Shown here one piece after another: positions 7,395-17,782 of a DNA stretch of 64,000 bases. The DNA lies in NCBI RefSeq assembly GCF_011516935.1, contig NZ_WOTF01000001.1, forward strand, positions 310,001 through 374,000, written 5' to 3'. Under the pieces are notes generated by a model. The model worked only from the letters and a program-made list of their open reading frames with translations. It searched no databases and was not told where the DNA came from. A program made the position numbers and the translations under genes. Positions within the stretch are counted from its first letter, which is position 1. Each line of letters opens with the position of its first letter. The stretch comes from Acetobacter farinalis (lineage in GTDB: Bacteria; Pseudomonadota; Alphaproteobacteria; Acetobacterales; Acetobacteraceae).

Positions 7395-10300
7395 GGGTTT
7401 ACCCGCAGTTCCGGGTTTTTCAGCTTTCCGGCAATCCCGAATGTCATGGCGACAAGCCCGCCGTCTTTTTCCGGGCTGAACAGCTTGCCAATGCCGGGCA
7501 GCGTGCCCGGAATCCTGTTGATGGCAAAGGCAGGCACCACGGTGCCGTTCAGGTCCAGCTTGCCACGGTCCAGATCAATGTTACCCGCAAGGGTGGCCCC
7601 CAGCGCATCATTCCCCATGCGGCCATCCTGAATGGTCATGATGCCGTCCGTAAAGGTGACTGGAATTTTGAGGTGGGAAACCTCGAATTCCGGGGCCTTG
7701 CGGGCATTTACCCAGCCATAGAGGGAGAGGTTGCGGGCCAGCAGCAGCGCGGGCGGGGCCTTTGTCAGCACGAAGGGGCTGATATCCAGCGTGCCGCTGA
7801 AAGGGGCTGTGGCTTGTGTGTCATCAAATGTGCCGTTCAGGGTGGCGTGCCCGCCCTGCACGTTGGGCAGGATGTTCAGCGCCGCCAGAAAGCCCCCCAT
7901 GTCCGGGATTGTGACATGCAGCCTGCGGGTTGTCCCTTGGGGTTCCAGCGTCATGCTGGCGGGGGATGGGCTGAGTATGGTGAAGTGCATGCGCTCCAGC
8001 CGCCGCCCGTTATCTTCAAAATGCGCGGTGACTGTCTGCAGGGGCGCGCGGGTCTGGCTGTAATACAGGGCGTTGGCTGTCAGATCGATGGTCCAGGCGT
8101 TGCCTGGGGGGCCGTGCAGCGTTCCTGTGGCGGCTTCGGGCACATGGTAGCCGGGGGAGGAGGGTTTCTTTGGGGCGTTGGGGTCTCCATCCACCAGGGG
8201 GGCAAGGTCCAGCGTATCCGCATAGACACCCACCTGAATGGTTTTGTCCTGCGCGCCATAGGGCAGCACTAGGCGGGCATGGCCGGAGGAACGTGCTATT
8301 CTGAAAGAGGAAATCAGCAGTTCCGGGGCGGCTTTATTCCGCAGCAGGGCGTGCCCGCGCACATCCAGATCCGGCCCCGTGGCGCAAATATTCTCCACCG
8401 AGGTAATCCGCCCCTCCTGCAAGGCAAGGGTGGCGGCCGCCTGCGCCGGGCGACCGGCAGCCTTATGCCACAGGGGGATGACAATGCCGGATTGCCCAAG
8501 GTCCATGGCGATGGTCACGCTGCCCTGCTTGCTGGCCTTGCGGGCGTAGTCCACGGCCAGATCGGCGCTGCCATAGAAATAAGTGCCGGTTTCAATCCCG
8601 GCCGCGGCGGCTGTCTCCGGGGTGATCCGGCTGGAAAGATGCGCCTTTTCCGCCGTGTCCTGCGGCTGCAGGGAGCGGAAGTTCATGAAATAGGTGATGT
8701 CTGACGGCAGGCCGCCCAGCACGCCATGCCCGCGCAGGTCCATCTGCTGCGTGGTGGCGGCAATACTGAAGCGCCCATCAGTAATGGCGCGCCCTGCCAC
8801 CACATTTCCCAGCATGGTGTGCGTGACGTCCGCATGCGCATCCACATGCATCTGGTCAGTCGTGACATGGCTTTCCAGCGGCAGGGTCAGGGAGAATTTG
8901 ACGCTGGCATCCCCGGAGGGTTTGGTGAAGCTGAGCGGATGGCGGGAGAGCAGGTGCAGCCTTGGCTCTGCCAGCAGAGCCAGTATATCCCGCAGGTTTC
9001 CATGCAGTTCCGTACTGATGGTCCCCATCTGGTCCTTCTGGGAAAGGCCGGTAATCTCCATGGAGCCGGGGCCAGCGGCAATGCGCCCCGTGCCGGTGGC
9101 CCCCACATTTTTATCCGCCAGCTCCACACGCTGCGAGCCATGATCAAAATGGATTGTGAGCTTGTCCAGATCATTCACCTCGAGGTGGGCGTCCAGATTA
9201 TGCAGGGGGGAGATGGGGCGCAGCCAGTGCACGGTCAGGCCAGTGCCCTCCACACTGCCTTGCAGGGAACTGAGGGTTATGCCGCTCCAGCCTTTGTCAC
9301 TATGCAGCGTGATGGCGGTATGCAGGCCCTTTGCCGTGCCATCGGTGATGTTGGTATCCACCCAGCGCCGCCCGCCTTTTGCGGCTTTGGCGGGCCAGTA
9401 ACCGGCCACGTCTGCAAAGGGAATGGTGGGAATATCCAGCGCCATCCGGCCCGAGAGCACGGTGGGGCTGAACAGGTCGGATGCGTTCAGTTGCCCTGTG
9501 AGGCTGACTGTAATGCCCTCATCCGGCGCGTCCGGGTGTTTCGGGTTCGCCAGATCCAGCGTCAGGCCCTGCATGGTAATGGTGGCGGGCGTATGAGGGG
9601 GGGACTGATGGTTGAGCGCCAGATGCGCGGTAAGGGTGCCGTGCTTCAGCAGATAGGTGGAGCCGCCAGCCTGAAAAGTGCCTTTTCCCAGCTCTGTTTT
9701 CAGGTCCAGTGAGGAAGGGAGCAGCCAGACGTTTTTCGGGGCGGCGGCAAAAACGGTATCGGCTGTCAGGCTGATGGGCATATCCACGGTTTTCAGCGCC
9801 GGGTTCAGGGCGGAAAAACTGGAGGGGCGCACAGGGGCCAGTGCGAGGTGCCAGCGCACGCTGTCCTGATCTGCCTGCGTGCCTTCCGCTGTCAGGCTGA
9901 GGGCAGGGGAATTGTCCTGCTGGGCCTGAAATGTGATGGCGACCGTACCGGTCAGCCCGCTTGCCCCATGCAGGCTGACGGCATGAAGCGTGGAGGTAAT
10001 GGGGGAGGCAATCCAGCGGGTGTTGGTCAGCCTGTCATCAATCGTGACCTGTGCATCGGTCAGGCTCAGGCGTTCCAGACTGGATGGGTCGAGTGCTGCG
10101 TTGCCACCGGATGAGCCTCCCCGGGCGGGGGGTGTATCAATATCAAACCCGATGGCTCCATCGCGCCCCCGGCGCAGCGCCATGCGCACGCCATTCAGGT
10201 CCACCGTGCGCAATGCCAGGTTTCCGTGCATCAGCGCCAGCGGGTTCATGGTGATGCTGGCTGTGCGAATGGTGTCGGCTGTGGTTTTGTCGGCCTTGAG

Positions 10301-10612
10301 GATGCGGATATCATGGAGTGTGAGCACAACCGGCGCGCTCATCCCGCCGCGCAGGCCATTCCACCTGATATCGGCATGGCGAAGGGTGATGGTGGCGGCG
10401 GCCGGTTCACCAGGGCGGCCCGCCATGACGGCCAGCGGCAGGAAGGGGCGCATGAGCGGTGTGATGTTGACTGGCCCGAATATCATCCGTACCAGCAGCA
10501 TGGCAGCACACAGCACCGGCACCACCAGCACGGCAGCCGCCAGAACAGTCAGAACGCGCAAGGCCCGCTTATGCAGGGGGCGCGGAAGGTCTTGACCGGT
10601 GGGCGTCAACAC
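7352..10612 (-). CDS. AsmA-like / YhdP-type (DUF3971) envelope protein
   Basis: A 1086-residue protein with one N-terminal membrane anchor (about residues 17-45) followed by a very long periplasmic beta-rich region. It has the repeated layout of AsmA-like proteins (ITLRHADIRWNG, LRTVDLNGVRMALRRG, LDISPFVLTKAPPALLLARNLSL, and GNIDLDRGKLDLNGTVVPAFAINRIPG near the C-terminus, the AsmA_2 type ending). E. coli YhdP (about 1266 residues) and TamB-like relatives bridge the periplasm and move phospholipids to the outer membrane; that role is inferred here. A GTG start at 10612 is used because AAAGG stands 6 bases upstream. It is divergent from glnE and only 35 bases apart. Confidence 0.8.
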   Translation of the reverse strand: MLTPTGQDLPRPLHKRALRVLTVLAAAVLVVPVLCAAMLLVRMIFGPVNITPLMRPFLPLAVMAGRPGEPAAATITLRHADIRWNGLRGGMSAPVVLTLHDIRILKADKTTADTIRTASITMNPLALMHGNLALRTVDLNGVRMALRRGRDGAIGFDIDTPPARGGSSGGNAALDPSSLERLSLTDAQVTIDDRLTNTRWIASPITSTLHAVSLHGASGLTGTVAITFQAQQDNSPALSLTAEGTQADQDSVRWHLALAPVRPSSFSALNPALKTVDMPISLTADTVFAAAPKNVWLLPSSLDLKTELGKGTFQAGGSTYLLKHGTLTAHLALNHQSPPHTPATITMQGLTLDLANPKHPDAPDEGITVSLTGQLNASDLFSPTVLSGRMALDIPTIPFADVAGYWPAKAAKGGRRWVDTNITDGTAKGLHTAITLHSDKGWSGITLSSLQGSVEGTGLTVHWLRPISPLHNLDAHLEVNDLDKLTIHFDHGSQRVELADKNVGATGTGRIAAGPGSMEITGLSQKDQMGTISTELHGNLRDILALLAEPRLHLLSRHPLSFTKPSGDASVKFSLTLPLESHVTTDQMHVDAHADVTHTMLGNVVAGRAITDGRFSIAATTQQMDLRGHGVLGGLPSDITYFMNFRSLQPQDTAEKAHLSSRITPETAAAAGIETGTYFYGSADLAVDYARKASKQGSVTIAMDLGQSGIVIPLWHKAAGRPAQAAATLALQEGRITSVENICATGPDLDVRGHALLRNKAAPELLISSFRIARSSGHARLVLPYGAQDKTIQVGVYADTLDLAPLVDGDPNAPKKPSSPGYHVPEAATGTLHGPPGNAWTIDLTANALYYSQTRAPLQTVTAHFEDNGRRLERMHFTILSPSPASMTLEPQGTTRRLHVTIPDMGGFLAALNILPNVQGGHATLNGTFDDTQATAPFSGTLDISPFVLTKAPPALLLARNLSLYGWVNARKAPEFEVSHLKIPVTFTDGIMTIQDGRMGNDALGATLAGNIDLDRGKLDLNGTVVPAFAINRIPGTLPGIGKLFSPEKDGGLVAMTFGIAGKLKNPELRVNPYSVLLPGVLRKLF

Positions 10613-10647
10613 AGCAAGCCTTTGCGTTCCATAAGAATGGTCAGAGT

Positions 10648-13600
10648 ATGACGGCAGTTGTTTCTTCTTGCTTTCGAGATGTCAGGGCGCCACGTGGCGC
10701 GCCCGCCCGCATCTGGCCGGATGCCAGATGGCCCGCTCCGGCCGATACGCAGGCGGCTACGCATTTTGCGGCCGATATGGCCGAAGCCATGCAGAACGCG
10801 CATGTACCGACCGATGTGCTGGCCCTGCCCGGTGCGGCGGAACTGGTGGCATGTCTGGGCGGAAACAGCCCGTATCTCTCTGATCTGGCACGGCAGGACC
10901 CTGTTTCCTTCGCGGCTCTGGTGCAGGATGGGCCCGAACCCTGTGCAAAGGATGTGTTTGCGGCATTTGCCGAGTTTGACATCACATCGGGGCGAGAGTG
11001 TGTTGCAAGCTTCCTGCGTCAGGCCAAAAAACGCACAGCCCTGATCTGCGCCGTGGCGGACCTCGGAGGGATATGGTCTCTGGAGGACGTCACGCAGACC
11101 CTCAGCCGTCTGGCTGATGCCGCGCTGGATGTTGCGCTCAAACACCTGCTGTGGGCCGCCCATTGTTCTGGCCAGCTTCAGTTGCGAGACCCGAAACGCC
11201 CGGCGCATGCCTGTGGTCTGGTTGTCCTGGCAATGGGGAAGCATGGGGCACGGGAACTGAATTTCTCCTCAGATATTGATCTGATGGTGCTGTATGATCC
11301 GTCTGCGCACGCACAGCCGGACGCCGTACGGCGTGTGTTCATTCGTATGACTAGCGATCTTGTCAGCCTCATGGAAGCACGGGATGCAGATGGCTACGTT
11401 TTTCGGACTGATCTGCGCCTGAGGCCAGACCCGTCCTCAACCCCTCCGGCGGTGTCCGTGCAGGCCGCCATTCAGTATTACGAAAGCCTGGGGCAGACAT
11501 GGGAACGCGCTGCCATGATCAAGGCGCGTCCCGTGGCGGGGGATATCACGCTGGGGCGGAGCTTTCTGGCGGCAATCCGCCCGTTTGTCTGGCGGCGGCA
11601 CCTCGATTTCGCGCTGATTGACGATATTCATGACATGAAAGCGCGCATCGACCGCTATCGCAAGGCCGGGCGCACAGGGCTTGCGGACCTGCCGGATGCC
11701 GTGCTGGCAGACCCTGCGGCCAGCCGGGACTGGCTTCTGGGCCATAACGTCAAGCTGGGGCAGGGCGGTATTCGGGAAATTGAGTTTCTTGCGCAAGCCA
11801 TGCAGCTTGTCTGGGGTGGGCGGGTGCCCGCCCTGCGGGAGCGCACAACCTTTGGCGCACTGAAAAAGCTGGTGGGCTCGGCCTATCTCCCGCGAGAGGA
11901 AGCGGAAGTGCTGGCCCGCACCTACCGCTTCCTGCGGGATGCGGAGCATCGGCTCCAGATGCGGGCGGACCACCAGACACACGCCCTGCCGGACCGCCCG
12001 GACGCGTTCGATGCCTTTGCCGTCTTCATGAACTACACGGATGGTGAAGCGCTGGCGCTGGATATGCTGCCACGCATGCGTGAAGCCCGGCGGATTTTTG
12101 AGCGGCATTTCGCCACGCCGCAGGCCAGCGCGCCGGGGCAGGAGGCCACCCTGCTGGCCGTGGCGCCGGATGATGAAAATTCTCCAGCCCTGCTTGAAAG
12201 TTTCGGCTTCCCCCCCAGCCAGACGGAGGAGGCGGTGCGGGTGCTGGCGCGCTGGCACAATAACAGCCTGCGCGCCCTCCGCTCCGAACGCGCGCGCGCC
12301 CTGCTGCGTGGCCTGCTGCCCGCGCTGCTGGCCAGTTTCGCGGCGCGGAGCAACCCGCTGGCCTGCCTGCGGCGGTTTGAGGCGCTGCTTGCGCGGCAGC
12401 ATGCCGGGGTTCAGTTGCTCTCCCTGTTCGAGCGGAACCCGGCGCTGATAGACCGGATTGCCGCTCTGTTCGATTCCTCGGCGTTTCTGGCAAATCATCT
12501 GGCCGATACGCCTTCCGCGCTGGAAGGCCTGCTGGAGCCGGAGCCCGAGGAAGGCCGCAACGTGCTGGAGCGCCTGCTGCATCTGGCAACGGAAGCAGAC
12601 AGTGTGGAAACACTGGTTACAGCCCTGCGCCCTCTGCTGCGCGGGGAGGAGTTCCGTTTTTCCGTGGCGGTTCTGGAAGGACGGCTGACGGAGAACGAAG
12701 CCGAAAAGCAGCGCACGGAACTGGCGGATACCATCATGACCGTGCTGATGCGGGCCGTGGAGAAGGAGCACCGGGAGCGCTACGGGCGTGTGCCCGGCGG
12801 CGGGATGGTTGTGCTGGCGCTGGGCAAGGCAGGCTCCCGCGAGATGATGCCTGGTTCCGACCTTGACCTCCTTCTGGTGTTTGACCACCCGGAGGGAGTG
12901 CAGGCGAGTCAGGTGCCACAACGCAGCCCGAAGCGCGCGGATGGCCTGCCAGTGCGCCCGCCCCGGTCTCTTGCCGTCTCACAATATTACACCCGTCTGG
13001 CACATGCCTTTATTGCTGCCCTCACGGCTCCGGGGCCGGAAGGGCCGCTTTACGCGGTGGATATGCGCCTGCGCCCCTCCGGTGCCGCGGGGCCGGTGGC
13101 GGTGTTCCGCACAGCGTTCCTGAAATATCATGAAGAAGCCGCCTGGACATGGGAGCGCATGGCCCTGACCCGTGCGCGCCTGATTACCGGCCCGGTAGCG
13201 CTGAAAAAGCTGCTGCAGGAGGATCTGGCGCGTATTCTGGATGGCGCGGTGCGCAAGCCCCGGCCTTCTCCCAAGGCTTTGCTGGAGGATGCCCGGCAGA
13301 TGCGCGTGCGTCTGGCGCGGGATCTGCCAGCCTCCGGCCCGTGGGATATCAAGCGGCGGGATGGCGGGCTGATGGAGGTGGAATTCATCGCCCAGATCAT
13401 GCAGCTTGTGGCGGGCACGAAAGCAGCGCGTAATTCCTGCACCCGGCGGGCGTTGATGCTGCTGAAATCAGGCGGTTTTCTGAATGCGGCGGATACGCAG
13501 CTTCTGCTGGAAGCCGATGCCGTGTGGCGGCAGCTGCAGTGTCTGTTGCGCCTGCTGTGCGGCCCTGTGCCGCCGGTTGATCTGGAGCGGGAGATGGCAC

Positions 13601-13803
13601 CCGCGGCTGTGAAAGTTCTGCTGCGCGCCATGGGGGATGCCAGTCTGCCGGATCTCATCGCGCGGACAAATCTGCTCGCGCAGTCTGTGCGGCAGGTGTT
13701 TGAGCAGCGTGTTGGCCCGGTAGGTGTGGCGGGACGTTCAACCGGAGCCATTGAGGCGGCGGGCGCAACAGACAAAGAACGCCCGGCGTCCTCCGCCGTT
13801 TAA
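10648..13803 (+). CDS. glnE: bifunctional glutamine synthetase adenylyltransferase/deadenylase
   Basis: A 1051-residue enzyme that adenylylates and deadenylylates GlnA under control of PII protein, tuning glutamine synthetase to nitrogen supply. Two nucleotidyltransferase domains are visible, each with its metal-binding motif: FSSDIDLMVLYD near residue 206 (the deadenylylase half) and MPGSDLDLLLVFD near 735 (the adenylylase half). Each is followed by a helical GlnD/GlnE PII-uridylyltransferase domain (LGQGGIREIEFLAQ and DGGLMEVEFIAQ). It is slightly longer than the E. coli enzyme (946). Some extra N-terminal residues may mean that an internal start is used. Confidence 0.96.
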   Translation: MTAVVSSCFRDVRAPRGAPARIWPDARWPAPADTQAATHFAADMAEAMQNAHVPTDVLALPGAAELVACLGGNSPYLSDLARQDPVSFAALVQDGPEPCAKDVFAAFAEFDITSGRECVASFLRQAKKRTALICAVADLGGIWSLEDVTQTLSRLADAALDVALKHLLWAAHCSGQLQLRDPKRPAHACGLVVLAMGKHGARELNFSSDIDLMVLYDPSAHAQPDAVRRVFIRMTSDLVSLMEARDADGYVFRTDLRLRPDPSSTPPAVSVQAAIQYYESLGQTWERAAMIKARPVAGDITLGRSFLAAIRPFVWRRHLDFALIDDIHDMKARIDRYRKAGRTGLADLPDAVLADPAASRDWLLGHNVKLGQGGIREIEFLAQAMQLVWGGRVPALRERTTFGALKKLVGSAYLPREEAEVLARTYRFLRDAEHRLQMRADHQTHALPDRPDAFDAFAVFMNYTDGEALALDMLPRMREARRIFERHFATPQASAPGQEATLLAVAPDDENSPALLESFGFPPSQTEEAVRVLARWHNNSLRALRSERARALLRGLLPALLASFAARSNPLACLRRFEALLARQHAGVQLLSLFERNPALIDRIAALFDSSAFLANHLADTPSALEGLLEPEPEEGRNVLERLLHLATEADSVETLVTALRPLLRGEEFRFSVAVLEGRLTENEAEKQRTELADTIMTVLMRAVEKEHRERYGRVPGGGMVVLALGKAGSREMMPGSDLDLLLVFDHPEGVQASQVPQRSPKRADGLPVRPPRSLAVSQYYTRLAHAFIAALTAPGPEGPLYAVDMRLRPSGAAGPVAVFRTAFLKYHEEAAWTWERMALTRARLITGPVALKKLLQEDLARILDGAVRKPRPSPKALLEDARQMRVRLARDLPASGPWDIKRRDGGLMEVEFIAQIMQLVAGTKAARNSCTRRALMLLKSGGFLNAADTQLLLEADAVWRQLQCLLRLLCGPVPPVDLEREMAPAAVKVLLRAMGDASLPDLIARTNLLAQSVRQVFEQRVGPVGVAGRSTGAIEAAGATDKERPASSAV

Positions 13804-13839
13804 AGTCCGAAGACACAGGGTTTCAGGGAGAAACTGACA

Positions 13840-14334
13840 ATGACAGACACACACGATGCTGAAAAAATCGTTCTGAAAGAAGGGGATCTCGCCCCGGATT
13901 TCAGCATGGACGCCAGCCGGGCGCGCACGGTGAGCCTTGCGGCCCAGAAGGGAAAACCGTTTGTGCTGTATTTTTATCCCAAGGCGGACACACCCGGCTG
14001 CACCACGGAAGCCTGCGGTTTTAATGAAGCCCTTGCCCAGTTTGAAAAAGCGGGCCTGACGGTGATTGGCGTCTCGCGCGACCCGGTTAAAAAGCTGGAT
14101 AAATTTGCAGAGAAATATGCCCTGACCTTCCCTCTGGCCTCGGATGAGAGTGGTGCGGTGACGGAGGCCTATGGGGTGTGGGTCGAAAAATCGCTGTATG
14201 GCCGGACATATATGGGCATTGACCGGACAACATTCCTAATTGACGCGGAAGGGCGGATTGCCCGGATCTGGCACAAGGTGAAGGTGCCTGGGCATGTTGA
14301 AGCGGTGCTTGCTGCCGCGCAGGCTCTGGCCTGA
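13840..14334 (+). CDS. bcp: thioredoxin-dependent peroxiredoxin, Bcp/PrxQ type
   Basis: A 164-residue cytosolic thiol peroxidase that reduces hydrogen peroxide and organic hydroperoxides. The active-site stretch YPKADTPGCTTEACGF places the peroxidatic Cys at about residue 54 and the resolving Cys five residues later, the atypical 2-Cys arrangement of Bcp. A downstream VSRDPVKKLDKFAEKYALTF segment is also typical. AGGGAGAAACTGACA precedes the ATG. It lies 36 bases after glnE and is followed by a strong terminator, so it may be read both with glnE and from its own promoter. Confidence 0.94.
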   Translation: MTDTHDAEKIVLKEGDLAPDFSMDASRARTVSLAAQKGKPFVLYFYPKADTPGCTTEACGFNEALAQFEKAGLTVIGVSRDPVKKLDKFAEKYALTFPLASDESGAVTEAYGVWVEKSLYGRTYMGIDRTTFLIDAEGRIARIWHKVKVPGHVEAVLAAAQALA

Positions 14335-14465
14335 AACAGGGGGCCGAAACAGGAGCCCTGCTTCAGGAAAACTGAAGTGGGGAGCCTGAATTCAAGGGGG
14401 GGGAGAAGGCTGCTGAAGGGCTTGTCCGCGCAAGGGCGTGCGGCGGGTTATACAGCGCCTGAACC

Positions 14466-14496
14466 CTGAAGGCAGGAAATCCTGCCTTCAGTTTTT
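14466..14496 (+). terminator. Rho-independent terminator after bcp
   Basis: CTGAAGGCAGG (14466-14476) and CCTGCCTTCAG (14481-14491) form a perfect 11-bp stem with an AAAT tetraloop, followed immediately by TTTTTC. It ends plus-strand transcription 130 bases after bcp. The space 14335-14465 also holds a smaller CTTCAG/CTGAAG hairpin, and no gene is visible in it. Confidence 0.9.
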
Positions 14497-14601
14497 CTGT
14501 TCAGAGGCTTTTTGCGTATTTTTGGACCATTTTCTGGTCCGCGTGATTTTCACCCGGCGAGCGCCTGCCCAGTCGGACAGGCTGAGCCGGGGCGACTGGC
14601 G

Positions 14602-15006
14602 TTACCAGCCGGAGTAATAGCTGCCGGGGGCGCTGTAATAATAGCCCGGAGCAACCGGTGCGACAGGCACCGCCGGAACAACCGGCACGGCATACCCCAT
14701 GGCAGGCGGCGGGGGCGGAGCATAGACTGGCGGCGGGGCACCGCCGCCAATTGCTGCGCCAGCCAGCGCGCCCACAGCGAGGCCGCCAATCAGGGCGCCG
14801 GCAATGGCGCCGCCACCCGGGCCACGGCGCCACTCTCTGTGGCCCCAGTATCCACCACCATGACCCCAGCCACCGTGACCCCAGCCACCATGGCCCCAAC
14901 CACCGTACCCCCAGCCACCGGGATGCGCCTGCGCGGTGGGAACTGTGGCCAGTGCGGTTCCTGCAATAACAGGCAGGGCGAGAAGAAATTTTGTTATACG
15001 GCGCAT
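14602..15006 (-). CDS. exported Gly/His/Trp-rich protein with glycine-zipper segment
   Basis: A 134-residue exported protein. A signal peptide (FLLALPVIAGTALATVPTAQA) is followed by a GWGHG repeat block (about residues 31-52), then a glycine-zipper-like hydrophobic stretch (GGGAIAGALIGGLAVGALAGAAIGG) and a Pro/Val/Tyr-rich tail ending YYSGW. The histidine-rich repeats could bind metal, and the glycine zipper suggests membrane insertion or oligomerisation; both are inferences. GAGGAGGCACACT precedes the ATG. It stands alone on this strand, convergent with bcp. Confidence 0.75.
   Translation of the reverse strand: MRRITKFLLALPVIAGTALATVPTAQAHPGGWGYGGWGHGGWGHGGWGHGGGYWGHREWRRGPGGGAIAGALIGGLAVGALAGAAIGGGAPPPVYAPPPPPAMGYAVPVVPAVPVAPVAPGYYYSAPGSYYSGW
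14856..14915. repeat. four imperfect 15-bp tandem repeats coding GWGHG units
   Basis: The plus-strand units at 14856, 14871, 14886 and 14901 follow CACCRTGRCCCCARC with one or two changes each. They lie in frame in the minus-strand exported protein gene and encode successive GWGHG/GWGYG pentapeptides, so unit number could vary without a frameshift. Confidence 0.8.
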
Positions 15007-15122
15007 AGTGTGCCTCCTCGAAACAGTAGGAGGAAACGCCGGAGCGTATCCTCTCTCACTGCACAGTAACGCGCCGCCTCATGGCAATTTCAAGGCCGCA
15101 TCCGGGCGATTTGTGTTCGTAT

Positions 15123-15156
15123 AAAAAATTAGGCGGCGGCGGGATCAGGTCCCGCC
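15123..15156 (-). terminator. possible terminator of the transporter unit
   Basis: Read on the minus strand, GGCGGGA and TCCCGCC (15138-15156) form a 7-bp stem with a 5-base loop across the stop codon of the symporter gene. A run of six Ts (15123-15128 on the complement) comes 9 bases after the stem, further than usual, so the call is tentative. Confidence 0.4.
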
Positions 15157-16407
15157 AATTTCATCCGTTTTGCGCAGTGTCAGCACGGTAAACAGCGTGA
15201 CGGCAGCACAGGCGGAAACATACCAGGCAAACCAGCTTTCATGCCCCATCTGCCGGCACCACAGGGCGACATATTCCGTTGTGCCGCCAAAAACCGAGAC
15301 AGTCACAGCGTAGGGAAAAGCGACTCCCAACGCACGGATGCGCGTGGGGAAGAGTTCGGCCTTCACCACGGCATTGATGGACGTATAGCCCGAGGCGATA
15401 AACAGGGCCGTACTAATCAGGGCGAAGGCCGCCCAGGGGGATGTGACACCCGAAAGTGTTGTCAGCAGGGGTACGGTGCCCAGCGTTGCGCCAATGCCGA
15501 AAAACAGCAGCAGCGGGCGGCGGCCCACACGGTCAGAGAGTGCGCCGAATGCGGGCTGTATGGCTGCAAAAAAGAGAAGGCATGCGGAGGAAATGAGCGT
15601 TGCGGTATCTTTTGGAAACCCCACGGTGTTCACAAGATATTTCTGCATATAGATTGTGTAGGTATAAAAAATGACAGTGCCGCCCAGCGTCATGCCGCAT
15701 ACGGTCAGCACCGCGCGGGGGTAATGGAGCAGGGCGAGAACACCGCCTTTTTCCTGACGGGTTCTGGTCTTTTCAAAACGCTCGCTTTCCTGCATCTGCC
15801 GCCGCAGCCAGAAAACCAGCAATGCCCCCAGCGCGCCAAGAAAGAACGGAATCCGCCAGCCCCATGCGCCGATCTGTTGCGGCGTGAGCAGCACATACTG
15901 CATCAGCAGCAGGATCAGCAGGGCGAGCAACTGGCCCATCACCAGCGTGACATACAGGAAGCCGGACCAGAAACCCCGATGCTCGGGAGAGGACATTTCC
16001 GCCAGATAGGTTGCCGAGGCCCCGTATTCTCCCCCAAGGCTGAGCCCCTGTGCGAGCCGGGCCAGCACCAGAATGGTCGGGGCCAGCAGGCCGACCTGCT
16101 CATAGGTCGGGCAGACCGCTATGGCGAGGGAGCCAAGACACATACCCGTGACGGAAAGCGTGAGCGCCGTGCGGCGTCCATACTTGTCCGCCGCCACGCC
16201 CAGCAGCCACCCGCCCACAGGCCGCATGAAGAAGCCAACAGCAAAAACGGCAGCCGCATTCAGCAGTTCTGCTGTCTGGTTTCCGTGTGGAAAGAACACA
16301 TGTGCAAAATAGATGGCAAAGGAAGAATAGACATACCAGTCGTAATATTCGAGCAGGTTTCCCGCGGATCCTGCCAGAATGCCTCGAAGGCGTTGCGCCG
16401 CTGTCAT
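15145..16407 (-). CDS. MFS metabolite:H+ symporter (MHS family, KgtP/ProP-like)
   Basis: A 420-residue, 12-helix inner-membrane carrier. MHS-family hallmarks are visible: the N-terminal [43 protein letters not shown] between helices 2 and 3, [29 protein letters not shown] in helix 4 and loop, and SDRVGRR in the second half. Relatives carry 2-oxoglutarate, citrate, proline/betaine or shikimate with protons. Its start overlaps the dctA stop by 4 bases (ATGA), so a carboxylate substrate is the best guess. It ends in or near a weak terminator. Confidence 0.88.
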   Translation of the reverse strand: MTAAQRLRGILAGSAGNLLEYYDWYVYSSFAIYFAHVFFPHGNQTAELLNAAAVFAVGFFMRPVGGWLLGVAADKYGRRTALTLSVTGMCLGSLAIAVCPTYEQVGLLAPTILVLARLAQGLSLGGEYGASATYLAEMSSPEHRGFWSGFLYVTLVMGQLLALLILLLMQYVLLTPQQIGAWGWRIPFFLGALGALLVFWLRRQMQESERFEKTRTRQEKGGVLALLHYPRAVLTVCGMTLGGTVIFYTYTIYMQKYLVNTVGFPKDTATLISSACLLFFAAIQPAFGALSDRVGRRPLLLFFGIGATLGTVPLLTTLSGVTSPWAAFALISTALFIASGYTSINAVVKAELFPTRIRALGVAFPYAVTVSVFGGTTEYVALWCRQMGHESWFAWYVSACAAVTLFTVLTLRKTDEIGGT

Positions 16408-17723
16408 TCAGCGTCTCCTGTGGGCTCCGGGGTGGTGCGGGCGGCGGATTTGTCACCCAGAGCGTTGTGAAGTTTCTGTGTATCCAAGGTGTTTTCCCAA
16501 CGGGAAATGACAAGGGCCGCAACGGCATTCCCGACAAGGTTGGTCAGGGAGCGGCATTCGGACATGAAGCGGTCAACGCCCAGAATGAGGGCCATGCCCC
16601 CTACCGGCACGCTGGGAACAACTGAAAGCGTTGCGGCAAGTGTGATGAATCCGGCCCCTGTGACCCCGGCCGCGCCTTTGGAGCTGACCATGGCAACCAG
16701 CAGAAGGGCGAGTTGTTCGCCCAGCCCGAGATGCACATCCGTGGCCTGTGCAATGAAAAGAGCCGCAAGCGTCATGTAGATATTCGTGCCATCAAGATTG
16801 AAGGAATACCCCATGGGCACAACCAGCCCGACAATGCCCTGTGGGCAACCCGCATTTTCCAGTTTGGAAATCAGGCCCGGCAGCCCGGATTCTGAAGAGC
16901 TTGTGCCCAGAACAATCAGCAGTTCCTCTTTGATATAGGCCAGAAGCCGGAAAATGCTGATTCCCAGACAGCGTGTGACAAGCCCCAGAATGCCACAGAC
17001 AAAGAGGAGGGACGTCAGGTAGAAAGCCAGCACCAGCCCGATCAGATGCCCGACGGAGGCAACACCGAATTTGCCAACGGTAAAGGCCATGGCTCCGAAA
17101 GCGCCAATCGGTGCCACATACATCACCAGACGCACCACGCCGAAGACCAGCTCTGTCAGGGAACGGAACAGGCCAAGCACCTTTTCACCGTTCTTCCCCA
17201 TATTCGCGAGACTGACGCCAAACAGGATGGCAATCAGCAGAACCTGAAGGATCTCGCCCGAGGTAAAGGCCCCCGCAGTGGTGCTGGGGATGATGCGCAT
17301 CAGGAATTCGGTGAAGGAGTGGGAATGCGCTTCAGAAACAAATGTTGCGATGGACCCGGTATCCAGCGAGGCAGGCTTGATGTGCAGCCCCGCACCCGGC
17401 TGGAAGAGGTTGGCCACCACCATGCCCACAATCAGGGCCAGTGTTGAAAAACACAGGAAATAGGCCATGGCCTTTCCCGCCACGCGGCCTGTCTGTTTCA
17501 GGTCCGCCATCCCGGCTATGCCGGTACACACCGTCAGAAAAATGACGGGGGCAATGACCATTTTTATGAGTTTGACAAAGCCGTCCCCCAGCGGGCGCAG
17601 TGCCGCGCCGAGATCGGGAAAGAAGTAGCCGGTCAGAACACCGGCAACGACGGCGATGATAACCTGAATGTAGAGCAGGTGCGCGCGGGAAGCGGTGGAA
17701 GCGGGAGAAGAAGATATGGCCAA
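16404..17723 (-). CDS. dctA: C4-dicarboxylate:cation symporter DctA
   Basis: A 439-residue inner-membrane carrier of the DAACS family, importing succinate, fumarate and malate. Family motifs are present: [20 protein letters not shown], the SSSESGLP substrate loop (HP1), [38 protein letters not shown] (HP2) and [19 protein letters not shown]. The start is a TTG at 17723: AGGGGA lies 9 bases upstream, the frame closes with stop codons just before it, and no ATG or GTG occurs in the first part. It is the first gene of a two-gene unit with the MHS symporter and divergent from rmuC. Confidence 0.95.
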   Translation of the reverse strand: MAISSSPASTASRAHLLYIQVIIAVVAGVLTGYFFPDLGAALRPLGDGFVKLIKMVIAPVIFLTVCTGIAGMADLKQTGRVAGKAMAYFLCFSTLALIVGMVVANLFQPGAGLHIKPASLDTGSIATFVSEAHSHSFTEFLMRIIPSTTAGAFTSGEILQVLLIAILFGVSLANMGKNGEKVLGLFRSLTELVFGVVRLVMYVAPIGAFGAMAFTVGKFGVASVGHLIGLVLAFYLTSLLFVCGILGLVTRCLGISIFRLLAYIKEELLIVLGTSSSESGLPGLISKLENAGCPQGIVGLVVPMGYSFNLDGTNIYMTLAALFIAQATDVHLGLGEQLALLLVAMVSSKGAAGVTGAGFITLAATLSVVPSVPVGGMALILGVDRFMSECRSLTNLVGNAVAALVISRWENTLDTQKLHNALGDKSAARTTPEPTGDAE

Positions 17724-17782
17724 AGGGTTACGTCCCCTGATTGTTCATTATTCTTGCCAACGCACGGGCAGGGCGGCAAATC

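Noticed and set aside
11437-12921. 494-residue open frame antisense to glnE
   Set aside because: GlnE is certain on the other strand. The antisense product is Gln/Arg/His-rich and matches nothing.
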